Of a stretch of 64,000 nt of DNA, positions 10,101 to 21,561 are shown piece by piece. Both the position numbers and the translations under genes were made by a program. The notes beneath the pieces are model-generated. The model was not told where the DNA came from. It saw nothing but the letters and a program-made list of their open reading frames with translations, and ran no database searches. Source of the stretch: Bondarzewia mesenterica (taxonomy: Eukaryota > Basidiomycota > Agaricomycetes > Russulales > Bondarzewiaceae); assembly GCA_004802705.1 (NCBI GenBank), contig SGPL01000042.1, positions 1-64,000 of the forward strand. The letters run 5' to 3'. Within the stretch, counting starts at the first letter, position 1; every line of letters starts with the position of its first letter.

Positions 10101-12812
10101 GCGACCGCGATGCTCTTCAAGCGCGGCACCAAGGCTCCCGTCGTGCAGGAGAAATCGAGCTCTGACGAGGAGAAGGGCGGCTCTTCTTCCGCCTCGGTCG
10201 TTGACCCTGCGCAGCAGACCAGCGATAAGGTGGCCGCCGAGAAAGCACTCGATGACGCGCCAACGATGCAGAACGTGTTCACTTGGCAGCATCTGCAATA
10301 CCACGTTCCCGTTGGCGGCGGGCAGATTCGGAGGCTTTTGGACGATATTTCGGGATATGTTGCTCCTGGGAAGCTCACCGCTCTCATGGGTGAGTCGGGT
10401 GCTGGAAAGGTTTGTTAGGCTTTCAATTTTCGTTTTAGTTTCTGTGGTTCTGACGAGAGCCATTGCTTAGACTACCTTGCTCAACGTTCTTGCGGAGCGC
10501 GTTTCAATGGGCGTTGTGACTGGAGATAGACTTGTCAATGGTTATCCTCTTCCAGCAGATTTCCAAGCGCAGACGTAAGTTCGTCGTTATTATGAGCTGC
10601 GTCGTGGTGTTGATCGTGTCTCATGATTCGATGCACAGTGGGTACTGCCAGCAGATGGACACTCACCTCCCCACCACTACGGTGCGCGAGGCCCTCTTTT
10701 TCTCCGCGAAGTTGCGGCAGCCACCGTCTGTTCCTTTGGAAGAAAAGGAAGCATAGTAAGTTTCTCGTAATGAGTTGTATGAACGAGTTGTACGTGCACA
10801 ATGCTAACGTTTTGCAATCTTGCCAGTGTCGAGACGGTTCTGAAGATGTGCGGCTTGGAGAATTTTGCTGATGCGATCGTCGGGTCACTCGGCGTTGAGC
10901 ACAAGAAACGCACGACGATTGGTGTCGAGCTCGCCGCGAAGGTAAGACTTGAAGGTTCATTCTTTGCCGGCGGAATACTCGCTAACACGTTTTCTCGCTT
11001 GTGTAGCCTACCCTCTTGCTATTCTTGGACGAACCTACATCCGGTCTTGATTCCCAGAGCGCTTGGGCTATCATGAAATTCTTGCGGAGTTTGGCTGATC
11101 GTGGACAAGCTATCCTGTGCACGTAAGCATTTCTTTCTTTTTCCCCTAGCAAATGTTGTCTGATAGGGCGTTGGTCTCCAGGATCCATCAGCCTTCTGCT
11201 GAGCTCTTCCAGGTGTTTGATCGGTTACTTCTCCTTCGTAAGGGAGGACAGACTGTCTACTTTGGTAATATTGGCGACAACTCATCGACGCTCTTGCGCT
11301 ACTTCGAGGAGCACGGTGGTTATCGTTGTGCAGACGACGCGAATCCGTAAGCGTCTTTCAATTTTTAGCCCTTCTCTGCCGTGGTTAATCTTGGATCTTT
11401 TAGTGCGGAATACATTCTTGACGTTATCGGTGCCGGCGCAACTGCGAGCAGCGACGTTGATTGGCACGAAGCGTGGTCCAAGTCGAACGAGGCGCAAGCC
11501 GTCCAGCGCGAGATTGACGCAATCCTTGCCGAAGGTCGCGAACGCCCCCCCCGTTGAGGCCGGGTTGCATACGGAGTTCTCCACGAGCTGGCTCTACCAG
11601 ACAAAGACTTTGCTGCAGCGTGACGTGGAGCGTCATTGGCGGGACCCGACGTACCTTGTAGCCAAGCTCATGCTCAACATTATGGGCGGCCTGTTCATAG
11701 GGTTCACGTTCTTTAAGGCTAAGGATACTCTTCAGGGAACGCAGAACAAGCTCTTCGTGAGTTTGAAATTTATTTCTCTCTTTCTCGCAATGCTGATGTG
11801 TGTGTCGTAGGCCATTTACATGAGTACCATTTTGAGTGCTCCGCTGGCGAACCAGATTATGGTCCCCTTCATCGATACCCGCGCCGTTTACGAAACTCGC
11901 GAACGACCAAGTCGCATGTACAGCTGGACGGCCCTCGTCACGTCCCAGATCATTGGTGAAATGCCCTTGAACATCATTGGATCCACGTTCTACTTTTTGG
12001 TCTGGTATTGGACCGTCGGGTTCCCCTCGGACCGTGGGGGATACACGTACCTCATGCTCGGTGTTGTTTTTCCGATGTATTACTCGACGGTTTCTCAGGC
12101 TGTTGCGGCCATGTCGCCCAGTTCGGAGATCGCGGCGCTATTGTTCAGTTTCTTGTTCTCGTTCGTCATTACATTGTAGGTGTCTTCGGTTTGTTCTTTT
12201 GCCTCCTTGTTCTAGTGCTTATATCCTGCATCATGACTCTTCCAGTAACGGTGTCCTTCAACCATTCCGTCAGCTAGGATGGTGGCGGTGGATGTACCGT
12301 GTTTCTCCGTACTCGTATCTCATTGGAGGTCTCCTCGGTCAAGGTTCGTCTACCTGAAATCATTTCCTCTGACTTGACCTGATTGAGCTCTTGCGCAGCT
12401 TTGGGCGGCTACGAGGTCAACTGCTCCTCCACGGAGTTCGTCCATGTACCTCCACCTTCTGGTCAGACTTGCGAGCAATACCTCGGAGCATTCATTTCAA
12501 CCGTGGGTGGGTATATCACCAACCCGAGCGCGACAGACAGCTGCCAGTATTGCTCTGCCCGGACCACCGATCAGTTTTTGGGCGGCAGCTTCAACATCTT
12601 CTACTCTGAGCGCTGGAGGAATTTCGGGCTGATGTGGGTGTACATCATATTCAACGTACGTTCTACTCGTTTTTTTCATCTCGTGTCGAGGTTACTGACC
12701 TTCTGCGCGTTAAATCTATAAGATTTTCGCTATCTACGGCTTGACATGGATCTTCCGAATTCGCAAGGGGAACCTGTTTGGTTTTGTACGGGGTCTAGTG
12801 TCCCGCAAGTAG
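7108..12812 (+). CDS. PDR-type (ABCG) full-size ABC drug transporter, with apparent frameshift
   Basis: Plasma-membrane efflux ATPase of the pleiotropic drug resistance type, laid out NBD1-TMD1-NBD2-TMD2 over about 20 exons. NBD1 has the fungal degenerate Walker [14 protein letters not shown] (Cys for Lys), signature [11 protein letters not shown] and Walker B-region [15 protein letters not shown]2 has canonical Walker A GESGAGKTTLL, a degenerate signature ([13 protein letters not shown]), Walker [14 protein letters not shown] and HQPSAELF. Such asymmetric sites are normal for the family. The C-terminal extracellular loop is Cys-rich (CSS, CEQ, CQYCS), and the protein ends [11 protein letters not shown]. 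One break: the frame from [12 protein letters not shown] runs into a stop after EGRERPP at a run of eight C (11545-11552), while [17 protein letters not shown] continues one frame over. Seven C would keep the frame open. Introns have consensus sites elsewhere, so I favour a sequencing insertion. Substrates cannot be inferred. Confidence 0.93.
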
Positions 12813-13108
12813 AGAAGATTTATTAGACAGTTTGGGACTTTAGAGCATAGACCTACCATTTTAGAATAATTTGCGCGTTGCTTACCGTGTTGCTGTTAGC
12901 TTTTTGAAGACATCTGGCGGACTATTTTTACGACTTACAGATTGATGGCAGTTAGTGTCATTCAATACTTCAATCGTCATCCAATCACAGTCTTTTCATA
13001 TAAAAGCAAGGTGCTCGTGACGCATTCGTGCCCGCTACATGATGTACCAGGACTCAGTCCTGCCAGGTGTTACCAGTCCACATATATATTCTATCCAATC
13101 CTTCTACC

Positions 13109-15117
13109 TCATAACTCCGCCTTTTCCTTGCCCGACTCACTTGGCATCTCCCCACCATAGGCCTCCAGCGCCTTCAATCGCTCCGTCAGCGTGGGATGGG
13201 AGTGGTGGTACGCCGAGTACAGCCAGTCTACCCAAACTGTCGAAAGGTTCTCTACATGTAGTGTGACGAGCGCGCGACCAAGGCGTGAGCCCATATCGCC
13301 CATGTCATCAGATTTGAGTCGAGTGCCCAGCTCGCAGGCGAAATGGTCTGCTTGGTATTCAAAGCGACGGGATACTGCGTTCAATGCCATGCTTACGACG
13401 GCTTCAAAGGGGGTGACTACCATCTGAAAGGAGTATATAAAAATCGATGAGGATCATATGCGGAGATGAGATAGAGAACATACCTGGAAGAGAAGGAAGG
13501 CAATAATCGGCGGAGGGTTAGCAGCAACATCTGTAGGGAAGCCGAAGGAACGGAGAAGGGGGGGCGCGTGCAGGAAAGCGGGAAAAAGGGACAAGATTGA
13601 GAAGATATGCATCTGGGAGATGAGCATGAGTTTCATGGGGTGGTAGTAAAACCAATGGCCGAGTTCGTGTGCTAGAAACGAACGAGTCATGAGACGAATG
13701 GATGAACAGAGTAAAAAAATTCATTACCAAGGACTGCCTCGACCTCTTCGGCTTTAGATTGCGTAATCAGAGTATCGAAGATGACGATGTGCTTGCTCTG
13801 CAGTGGGTGTCAAGAAAGAGAAAACATAAGGGAATTAGTTATTGAGGTGAGACGTACCCATGGGAGACCGAAGAAGTACGCATTGCTATGTGAACTGCGC
13901 TTCGAGCCATCGATTTCGTACAGGTGCTTAAGAGGGAAATGCAGCTTGCTCGCGAGCCCTTCAATGCGGGTGCGAAGTTCGCCCTTAGGCAGCGGCGAAA
14001 GCTTATTAAAGAGGGGCTGAATGACCAATGGGAAAATGACAACCATCAGCATCTGGAAAGTAAAGCTACACAGAGACGAAGCTCAGAATGAGTCAAAGGT
14101 CTATCAAGAATACGACACGCGATAGACCTACAAGAACGCCATTAACCATGGCACAAATCGGTCTCCAGCCCATTCAAAGATGTACAAGAAGCCAGCAAGC
14201 AGAGGGGCACCAATAACGAGTCCGAGAGCCAATCCTTTGAGCATATCGACGACATACAAGGCCGGAGTAGTCTTGTTAAATCCGTGTTTCTCTTCAAGAA
14301 CGAACGTCTGGTAGATCCCGAGCGGAAGAGTCGGAATCATTGATGTCAAAGTGAGAGCCATGACAAAAACGATGGATTGAGATATCTATATTAAACCTCT
14401 GTGAGCAAAATGCTCAAATCATTCCAGCTACCGACAAGTCGTCAGGCAAATGCAACAAAGTTGCAAAAAGACAGCAAAGACGAGCGACTTATCCCCACAT
14501 CATCACGACGAAGGTTACGTCTGTCTGCCAGATGACCTTTTTGAATACTTCGTCCGCTTCAGAATGTTGCATGCACATAACCCAAGATACAGCATTTAGA
14601 CTCTCAATGAGTCGGATTCGCACTATCTTTCAGGGAAGAAAAAGATGGTATCCCGCAAACTAACCTGATATTCAGGGCCGTACCCAAACTTCTGGAGGGC
14701 ACGCCCAGCAAAAGTCCATGCCCAAGGATAATACAACCCAGACTGGATTTGGATGGTGTCCCAAATCTGTCTATACAGCCCTGCGAAGAGCGAAAACTTT
14801 GCTTTATCTCTTCCGTACTTCTGGGACTTCTCGAACGAGTCGGGTTTGAAGTGATCGGCGAGAAGTGCGGGAGGAGCAGTTTTGGAGTAGAGTGGGTATT
14901 GCCGCAGTCTTGTAGTAAAAAGAGGTGGAACACGATAAAATCAGAAAAATAATAAAAGGAGGGTTGAACGGGACATCGCTGCGTACAATAGATAGGATTC
15001 AAAGATGCAGATACTCCATGAGGAGACTTGCACATAGAATTTCCAGTCAATGGGATCAACAGAAACCCAAGCTAGATTACGTTGGAGCGTAGTGATGTAC
15101 GAGTGCAGAAAGTCCAT
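13109..15117 (-). CDS. STE24: CAAX prenyl protease 1, Ste24-type zinc metalloprotease
   Basis: Integral ER/inner-nuclear-membrane protease that removes the AAX tripeptide from prenylated proteins and makes the N-terminal cut of a-factor-type pheromone precursors. The start at 15117 gives MDFLHSYITTLQ followed by a first membrane helix. Seven or so further exons run to 13109. The zinc motif HELGHWFYYHP sits at about 13636-13668, with its first codon split by an intron. The third-ligand region EYQADHFACELG is near 13350. Upstream, SKHIVIFDTLITQSKAEEVE and EKHGFNKTTPALYVVDMLKG are strongly conserved in this family. The length is about 455 aa, normal for Ste24. It is convergent with the PDR transporter (296 bp apart) and divergent from the complex I gene. 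Confidence 0.95.
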
Positions 15118-15251
15118 TTTGTCGCGTTCAATAGCGGTAGCTCGCGGTTGTTCCGTACTAGAACAAGTTGAAGGGACGATGAACACAAACAACTTCTGCC
15201 CGGATCCAGTGCGGCGGCTGCCACAAGCGACGTGGCGTCCTCGCGATCAGG

Positions 15252-15259
15252 TCACGTGA
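15252..15259. promoter_or_regulatory. Palindromic E-box TCACGTGA
   Basis: Perfect 8-bp palindrome TCACGTGA, the preferred site of Cbf1/USF-type bHLH factors. It is 135 bp upstream of the STE24 start and 279 bp upstream of the complex I gene. Binding is inferred only. Confidence 0.4.
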
Positions 15260-15347
15260 TGGCGGGCAAGCCGGTCCATTCCGGTCTTCGGCCGGTGTCG
15301 ACGGTGCTCGGTGCCTTTTTAGGCTCTAAGCAAAGAGGGACAAGCTG

Positions 15348-15352
15348 ATTGG
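15348..15352 (-). promoter_or_regulatory. CCAAT box
   Basis: ATTGG within CTGATTGGTGATC, about 186 bp upstream of the complex I subunit ATG. The CCAAT-binding HAP complex controls respiratory-chain genes in fungi, which fits the neighbouring gene. Confidence 0.35.
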
Positions 15353-15537
15353 TGATCAATTTGAATCTCCGCCTGAATTACCTCGGAAATTACGGAGGTC
15401 ATCGTTGGTCGCCTTCGTCACTGCTGGCGACGCCGACGACGCACCCGAATTCATCCGCTCGACGTCGCGCGACGTTTCGCTCGTATATCCTCATCTGCAT
15501 TTTTTGAGCTTTTTTACTCTCTCACTGAGTTGAGGAG

Positions 15538-18284
15538 ATGTTGAGGTTGGTTTCGTCTGCCTCGAGGCCTGCGTCCAAGGGACGTTTATCTCAGGTTGTA
15601 TGTTCGAGTTGCACCAGGAGTAGTCTGTATATCCAATTGCTTTATTTCATGCGATATGGCAGTCTGATTCCCTGATTCCTGGATAGCGCGACGAACTCTT
15701 GCCTCCACATCGACACGTCAGGCGGATATCACTTTGACTGTCGATGGCAAAGAGGTCACAGTTCCTCAGGGTGTGTATTGCGTGTCCTCATCTTTGTCTC
15801 ATTCTCGCTTAAAGCCTCACTAGGTTCAGCATTGATTCAAGCTTGTGAGGCTGCTGGCGCCACAATACCAAGGTATGCGGGAATGTGCAGGTACAGCGTT
15901 GAAGGATTGACGCTGCTTGCATTAGATTTTGCTATCATGATAGACTTGCCATCGCAGGCAACTGTCGGTAAGCTGAGGCCGTTTTACAGTCATCCGCAGG
16001 TCTTTAAGATTTTGGCGTCAGGATGTGTTTAGTTGAGGTGGAACGATCACCAAAACCTGTTGCATCATGGTAACTGTTCATTCGTTTTCATCGCGTGTGC
16101 TACTTACAATATCGGTCTAGCTCTATGCCCGCTATGCCCGGTTCCAAAGTCTTCACCAACACGCCCCTTGTTCATGAAGCTCGGTAGGATCATTTTTATA
16201 CGCCTCGCACCATCTCACCTCAAACACACTATCCAGCGAAGGCGTCATGGAATTCCTTCTAGCTAATCATCCTTTGGACTGTCCCATTTGTGATCAGGGT
16301 GGGGAGTGCGATCTCCAAGATCAGTCAATGCGCTATGGTTCAGATCGTTCCCGCTTCCACGAAATCACTGGCAAACGCGCTGTTGAGAACAAGGATCTTG
16401 GACCCTTAGTCAAGACTTCAATGAACCGTTGCATCCAGTGCACGCGCTGTGTACGGTTCGCGAACGAGGTTGCTGGAGTCGAGGAGCTTGGTACAACAGG
16501 CCGCGGGAATGACCTACAGATCGGCATGTACGTTGAGAAGACGATGGATTCAGAGCTTTCTGGGAACATCGTTGATCTCTGCCCCGTCGGCGCGTTGACG
16601 AGCAAGCCGTATGCGTTCCATGCTCGACCATGGGAACTGAAGAATACCGAGTCGATTGACGTCCTGGATGCCGTTGGTTCTAACATCCGCGTGGACTCGC
16701 GGGGAGTGCAGGTCATGCGTATTCAACCACGGACGAACGACGACATAAACGAAGAATGGATTAGCGACAAAACACGCCACGCGTACGACGGATTGAAATT
16801 TCAGCGATTGACTACCCCCCTCGTCAAGCATGGCGACCGATTCGTCGCTTCTACATGGGAGGACGCCCTCACTGCCATTCGGGATGGACTAGCAAGCTCT
16901 GGTGCCCAGGGAGACGAGATTCAGGCCGTTGCTGGCCATCTTGCCGACACGGAATCGCTCGTAGCATTGAAGGATCTAGTTAATCGCCTTGGTTCCGATA
17001 ACACCGCGCTCGACCAGGTCGGTGGATACGCCCCACCAGTGGCTGGTGTCGATGTCCGGTCAAATTACCTCTTTAACTCAATGATCCCTGGTGTGGAAGA
17101 GGCAGACGTCATTCTGCTTGTCGGTACGAATCCAAGGCACGAGGCGGCTGTTCTCAATTCCCGTATTCGCAAGTCGTGGTTGCACACTGGATTGGAAGTT
17201 GGGTTTATTGGTGAACGCGTAGATACGACGTACGGATATAACTACCTCGGTCCGGATGCCAAAGCCCTTGCCGATTTCGTCGCTGGCAAAGGAGACTTCG
17301 CGAAGAAGTTCCAGACGGCGAAGAAGCCACTCATCATTGTCGGCAGTGCGATTTCTGAACATGCGGATGGGCCTGCAGTATACAATGCTCTGGCGAAGTT
17401 CGTGGAGAAGAACAAGAGCAGTTTGTTGACGCCGGAATGGAATGGTCTGTCAATCTTACAGCGGGTGCGTTGTGACTTGTCGATCTGTGTTTGCCTTAAG
17501 TTGACATCTTCTGTCGGTGTTCAGGTTGCTTCTCGCTCTGCGGCATACGACATTGGCTTCGCCCCATCGAAGAAGGCCTCTAACACCAAGCCGAAGTTTG
17601 TTTATCTCTTGAACGCGGACGAGATCGACCCGAAGACAATTCCAAAAGATGCATTCGTCGTTTACCAGGGCCATCATGGTGATCTCGGGGCTCAGCTTGC
17701 AGACGTTTGTCTGCCTGCAGCTGCATATACGGAGAAGTCCATGACATGGGTCAATACCGAGGGTCGCGCGCAGTTGGGTCGCGCTGCTGTTCCTCCTCCT
17801 GGCGCGTCACGTGAGGACTGGAAAATCCTTCGGTATGTCTCCATTCCATCATCCGTCGCATTCTTCAATCTCAACTCTTGCTGTTTAGTGCACTCTCTGA
17901 GGTCGTTGGCAGTCCTTTGCCATACGATGATGTCCTCAGCTTGCGTGACCGTATGTGGGAGATCTCGCCAACATTAGTTCGGTATGATACCACCGAACCC
18001 ACTTCCGTCGATGTTGCCCTTGCTGGTCTTAAGACTCTAGCTGCACATACCGCCTCCGCGAAGGTGTCGGGCGCGCCCTTCCAGAAGCCCATCTCCAACT
18101 TCTATCAGACCGATCCTATATCAAGAGCGTAAGTGCCAAATCCCTCATCTTTCATTGCTTAGGGCACTAATCGCTTTTCGACACCAGGTCCGTAACGATG
18201 GCTCAGTGTACTCGTTCGTTCGTCAAGGGCGAGGACTACGGCTTCTCTCAATCAGAGAAGTCGGCGGAGGCTGCTTTCGCGTGA
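15538..18284 (+). CDS. NDUFS1: NADH:ubiquinone oxidoreductase 75-78 kDa Fe-S subunit (mitochondrial complex I)
   Basis: Core peripheral-arm subunit of complex I carrying clusters N1b, N4 and N5. The start [19 protein letters not shown] plus [13 protein letters not shown] is an Arg/Ser-rich mitochondrial presequence. The mature part begins near [17 protein letters not shown]. The 2Fe-2S region is assembled over short exons: [14 protein letters not shown], then [12 protein letters not shown]5 ligands are in [18 protein letters not shown], and N4 ligands in [10 protein letters not shown] with a later [11 protein letters not shown]. The long central exon (about 16230-17463) holds the molybdopterin-oxidoreductase-like domain. 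Three further introns precede the end SAEAAFA at 18284. The length is about 740 aa, as expected. All splice sites seen are GT-AG. Confidence 0.96.
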
Positions 18285-18819
18285 AAGCCAATAGGCTGGT
18301 GTATATGTATCGGAGGATCCCACGTAATAAAACGAGCCTTTACTATCCTGTTTTCCTTTTATCTCTTTTCGCTACGTATCGTCGAATGGCAATTTTCAAG
18401 TCGCTGCAACCTTCGACTGAAGCCCTCAGTGGATCTTGTTATCTGTTACCGCTATCCGCATTCGAGTAACTCAGCTGTATTGTGCTAAGATAAACTAGCC
18501 CGGCAGGAGCCCGGCAAACATAGTGTGTGCCGGCAGCTGGCGGCAGGCACTATCAGTGATACCTAACTGGTGACTCTGGCAAGTTCTGCATCATAAACGT
18601 ATTAAATCTATGGCTCAAATGACTTGTCTTCACAGTTATCATGACACCAATTGGTCCTAATTCGCTCTCAAAGTGGGGTAGGATCAGTGGTGTACGCTGA
18701 TTGACTATCAACACGGGTCCCACGCCCACGTATCGGGTTGAAGGGCCGCGGGGATCTCGGAAAGTTTGGACACCGTTGTCTTCAGGTTCGAACTCACATT
18801 CATACCACTCAACTACTCC
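18285..18819. other. Intergenic region upstream of the alpha/beta hydrolase
   Basis: 535 bp without a recognisable gene. Includes a GC-rich patch with a direct repeat AGCCCGGCA at about 18498-18516 followed by GCCGGCAGCTGGCGGCAGGC. The 10-bp palindrome ACCAATTGGT, i.e. CCAAT on both strands, is at 18646-18655. Confidence 0.5.
18646..18655. promoter_or_regulatory. Double CCAAT palindrome ACCAATTGGT
   Basis: Overlapping CCAAT boxes on both strands, 165-174 bp upstream of the hydrolase ATG at 18820. This is a usual distance for a HAP-complex site. Candidate only. Confidence 0.35.
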
Positions 18820-20118
18820 ATGTCTGGACAACAAATTTACCAACCACTTCATCCGGATGTTCGACCACTCTTAGATCCAGAATATACTGCATTCCACGAC
18901 AAGGTCCTTCAATACATCGTTCCTTCACATACTCTCCCTTTCAATCCCTCAGCGCGCGAAATACCCGCACCGTGGGCTTCTGTACCTGTGAAGGTGGGTG
19001 CTGTTCGCGATGTTGAGAAGGGTGATTGGCAAGCGCGCGTGTGGACACCGGAAGGGGAGAAGCCTGCTGGAGGATGGCCTGTGTTAATCTGGTACCATGG
19101 AGGTTTGTCTTACCCTTCGCTTTCATCGACTGCTTCCAGATATGTGCAATATCGTTAAGGGGGATGGACTCTTGGTGGTCTTGGGAGCGAGAATCATGTC
19201 TGCGCCGCTATGTGCAAACGTACGTGAGGCTCAAGTTACTCCATCAGTGTTTATGAGTTAAAGACTGCTTATTCAGATGCTTCGTGCGTGGTCGTTTCTG
19301 TCAACTATCGACACGCGCCAGAACATCCGTATCCAGCCGCTGTAGACGATTCGGTTGACGCCCTTAAGTGGGTGTACATATCGGGCCTGATCGAACTCGA
19401 TATTGATCCATCGCGGATCGCAGTTGGAGGAGAATCTGCGTAAGTATGCATTCAGATCAAATCGCTCCCATTTCTCTTCACTCACGATACTCACCTTGTC
19501 ATCTTAGTGGAGGTAACCTCGCGGCCATTGTATCTCTCAAAGCTGCTTCTCTCGACTCTCCCATTCCACTGAAATTCCAACTTCTCGCCGTCCCTGTCAC
19601 CGACAACACTGCGACCGTCTCCACGATCTGGAAAGTAAACGCCAACGCGCCCTGGCTAACGCCCGACCGCATGCTCTGGTATCGCAAAATGTATCTTCCG
19701 AACGAAGAGGACTGTGCGAAGTGGGATGCTTCTCCCATTTATGCACCGCAAGACTTGCTTGCGAGGACACCGAAAGCATGGGTTGGGTTGGCTGAGTTAG
19801 ATTTGTTGAGGCCGGAGGGAGAAGCTTACGGAGAGATGCTCAGGAAGGCTGGAGTAGAGACGGAGATCAAGGTATACAAGGGTGCTACGCATTCGATCGT
19901 GACGCTTGATGGTGGGCGCTGTCTCGTAACTCTGTGTTGTTATTTTGCTAACCGCTATGCTTTTACGACTTGTTGAACATTCAGGGTGAGTGTATGGCTA
20001 ACGCGTGCCTTTTGATAAATTTGTGACTGAATTGTTTTCTATCAGCGTTTTGACCATTTCAAAACAATTTTTGAAGGATGCAACAGATGCCCTTGCCACG
20101 GCATTCGGATCGTCATAA
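18820..20118 (+). CDS. Alpha/beta hydrolase, fold-3 (hormone-sensitive-lipase-like)
   Basis: Esterase/lipase-like enzyme of the HSL family (alpha/beta hydrolase fold-3). After the start [14 protein letters not shown], an intron inside HGGGW at about 19100-19160 splits the oxyanion-hole motif. A second intron ends at about 19276 before [20 protein letters not shown]. The nucleophile elbow GESAGGN is split by an intron at about 19440-19507. The acid/His region is [16 protein letters not shown] and YKGATHS. The C-terminus needs two back-to-back introns (19912-19984 and 19986-20045) around a single exon base to give [19 protein letters not shown]. The length is about 330-350 aa with no signal peptide, so it is probably cytosolic. 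The substrate is unknown. It opens the accessory stretch that also holds the isochorismatase-fold hydrolase and the Zn2Cys6 regulator. Confidence 0.85.
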
Positions 20119-20604
20119 AACCATGTTATCGCCTCCGCATGTTGACGTAGCAAATTACAGAATGAAGGTACATATGTACCGGCTCCCTTCTTTGCAGGAT
20201 TATACATAGAATGGGTGAAATTATAACAGCCTTTCGCCGGCCGATTTTCCACCGCACCAGTGAGCAGAGTAGACTGAGGTAGACTGGTGACCAAGTCTCT
20301 AGATAGCATGCGCAGTGACGGACAAGTCGAATCCTGCGTATCTAGATGAGCAGAGCACTTGTGTGTAGCTGTGATAGTATGTGTGTATTTGCCTGCCGGG
20401 ATTGAGTGTAGCCTGCCGTCGCTGACGGCCTTATCTTATCCGCCTTTTGCGATCCTTCAGGCTTGTTTGGCCGATGGGCTACAAGGGACACCGTCCCCTT
20501 GTCCTCCGAACGTTTTTTTTCCGTTGGTCATCATATTCAACTATTTCGCGAGTTGGAAGATTAACAGCCATCTGCCCTACACGAACCGAAACTACGACTG
20601 TATC
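20119..20604. other. Intergenic region upstream of cysteine hydrolase
   Basis: 486 bp. An open frame continues upstream of the hydrolase start to about 20359, but it lacks family similarity. I regard this region as 5' UTR and promoter. Nothing else recognised. Confidence 0.45.
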
Positions 20605-21316
20605 ATGTCTGGAATCACACACACTGCCTCGACAAGCTACGCTAACTCTGGCTTCTCCAACATTCTAGGCTGGGGCTCGCATCCTGCTCTCCTCATCATA
20701 GATGTCTGCAAAGCCTACTGGACAGAGGGTTCTCCACTCGACATATCCTCCAATCCCGCCGGCGCAGCTGCTCCCGACTCCATGCGGGCCCTCCTCAGAG
20801 CCGCACGCACCGGGAACGTGCCCGTCTTCTGGAGTACGGTGGAGTACACACATCCCGAGATGGCAGACGCAGGCCTGTTCTACCACAAGGCGAAGGTTCT
20901 TACGATATGGCAGAAGGGCGATCCGCGGAGGCTGCACGAATATTTGGACGGCTTAGAGCCGGCGGAGAAGGATGAAGTTGTGGTGAAGAAGTATGCGAGC
21001 GCGTTCTTCGGGACTAGTTTGGCATCGGCGTTGAGAGTTGCGGGTGTGGACACGGTGGTCATCTGCGGTGTGAGCACGAGTGGTTGTGTAAGGGCTACGA
21101 CGCTCGATGCATTGCAGCATGGTTTCAGGCCCATGGTACGTCTCTTCCTGGAGTTCATCGAGAGAATTACTGCATCCACTTCTTCAGGTCGTCGGGTCGG
21201 CTTGTGGAGATCGGACACCAGAAATTCAGAACTCAAACCTGTTCGACTTGCACGCCAAGTACGCGGACGTTGTCTCGGAGGGGGAGGCTGTGGAAAAGCT
21301 GAGAGCGAACGTTTAA
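20605..21316 (+). CDS. Isochorismatase-family cysteine hydrolase (N-carbamoylsarcosine amidase-like)
   Basis: Amidohydrolase of the isochorismatase/CSHase fold. The expected catalytic triad is visible: Asp in LLIIDVCKAYW, Lys in VVVKKYASAFFGT and Cys in GVSTSGCVRATTLDA. The start at 20605 (MSGITHTASTSYANSGF) is chosen because family similarity begins there. One intron (about 21136-21188) joins HGFRPM to VVGSACGDRTPEIQNSNLFD. The end LRANV is at 21316. The length is about 220 aa, normal for the family. Members hydrolyse N-carbamoyl amides, nicotinamide or isochorismate. The Cys nucleophile argues for amide hydrolysis, and the exact substrate is open. It sits between the alpha/beta hydrolase and a Zn2Cys6 regulator. 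Confidence 0.88.
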
Positions 21317-21561
21317 CTACGTGGAACCTACATACAATGCGAAGCAGGAAGTGGCTTGAAGTAAGTATATCTCACCGCCCGAGGTACGACTACACACAGG
21401 CGCTGATGTACATCAGTAGAAAACATATCATATGATTCCCAAGTCCTCGGATATGAGGCGCACATAAGTTAACCCACAAAGACTGAAATGTTGAACGAAA
21501 GGGAAGTGGGTGGGGGAAGAAAAACGAATAAACTGATCTACGTCCTGCCTTGTGAGGCCTA

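Larger units (their letters stand above)
15118..15537. promoter_or_regulatory. Divergent promoter STE24 / complex I 75-78 kDa subunit
   Basis: 420 bp between the two starts. Contains the E-box palindrome TCACGTGA at 15252-15259 and a CCAAT box (ATTGG on the plus strand) at 15348-15352. A GC-rich segment rich in CGACG follows, then a T-rich stretch just before the ATG at 15538. No gene seen. Confidence 0.6.

Noticed and set aside
11545..11552. Programmed ribosomal frameshift in the PDR transporter
   Set aside because: No precedent in this family, and no slippery heptamer plus structure was evident. Other homopolymer indels in the window make error more likely.
18784..18800. tRNA T-loop-like GGTTCGAACTC
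   Set aside because: No matching acceptor, D or anticodon stems around it. It lies in the hydrolase leader.
20359..20604. N-terminal extension of the cysteine hydrolase
   Set aside because: The frame stays open upstream, but family similarity begins at MSGITHTASTSYANSGF and the upstream peptide looks non-coding.
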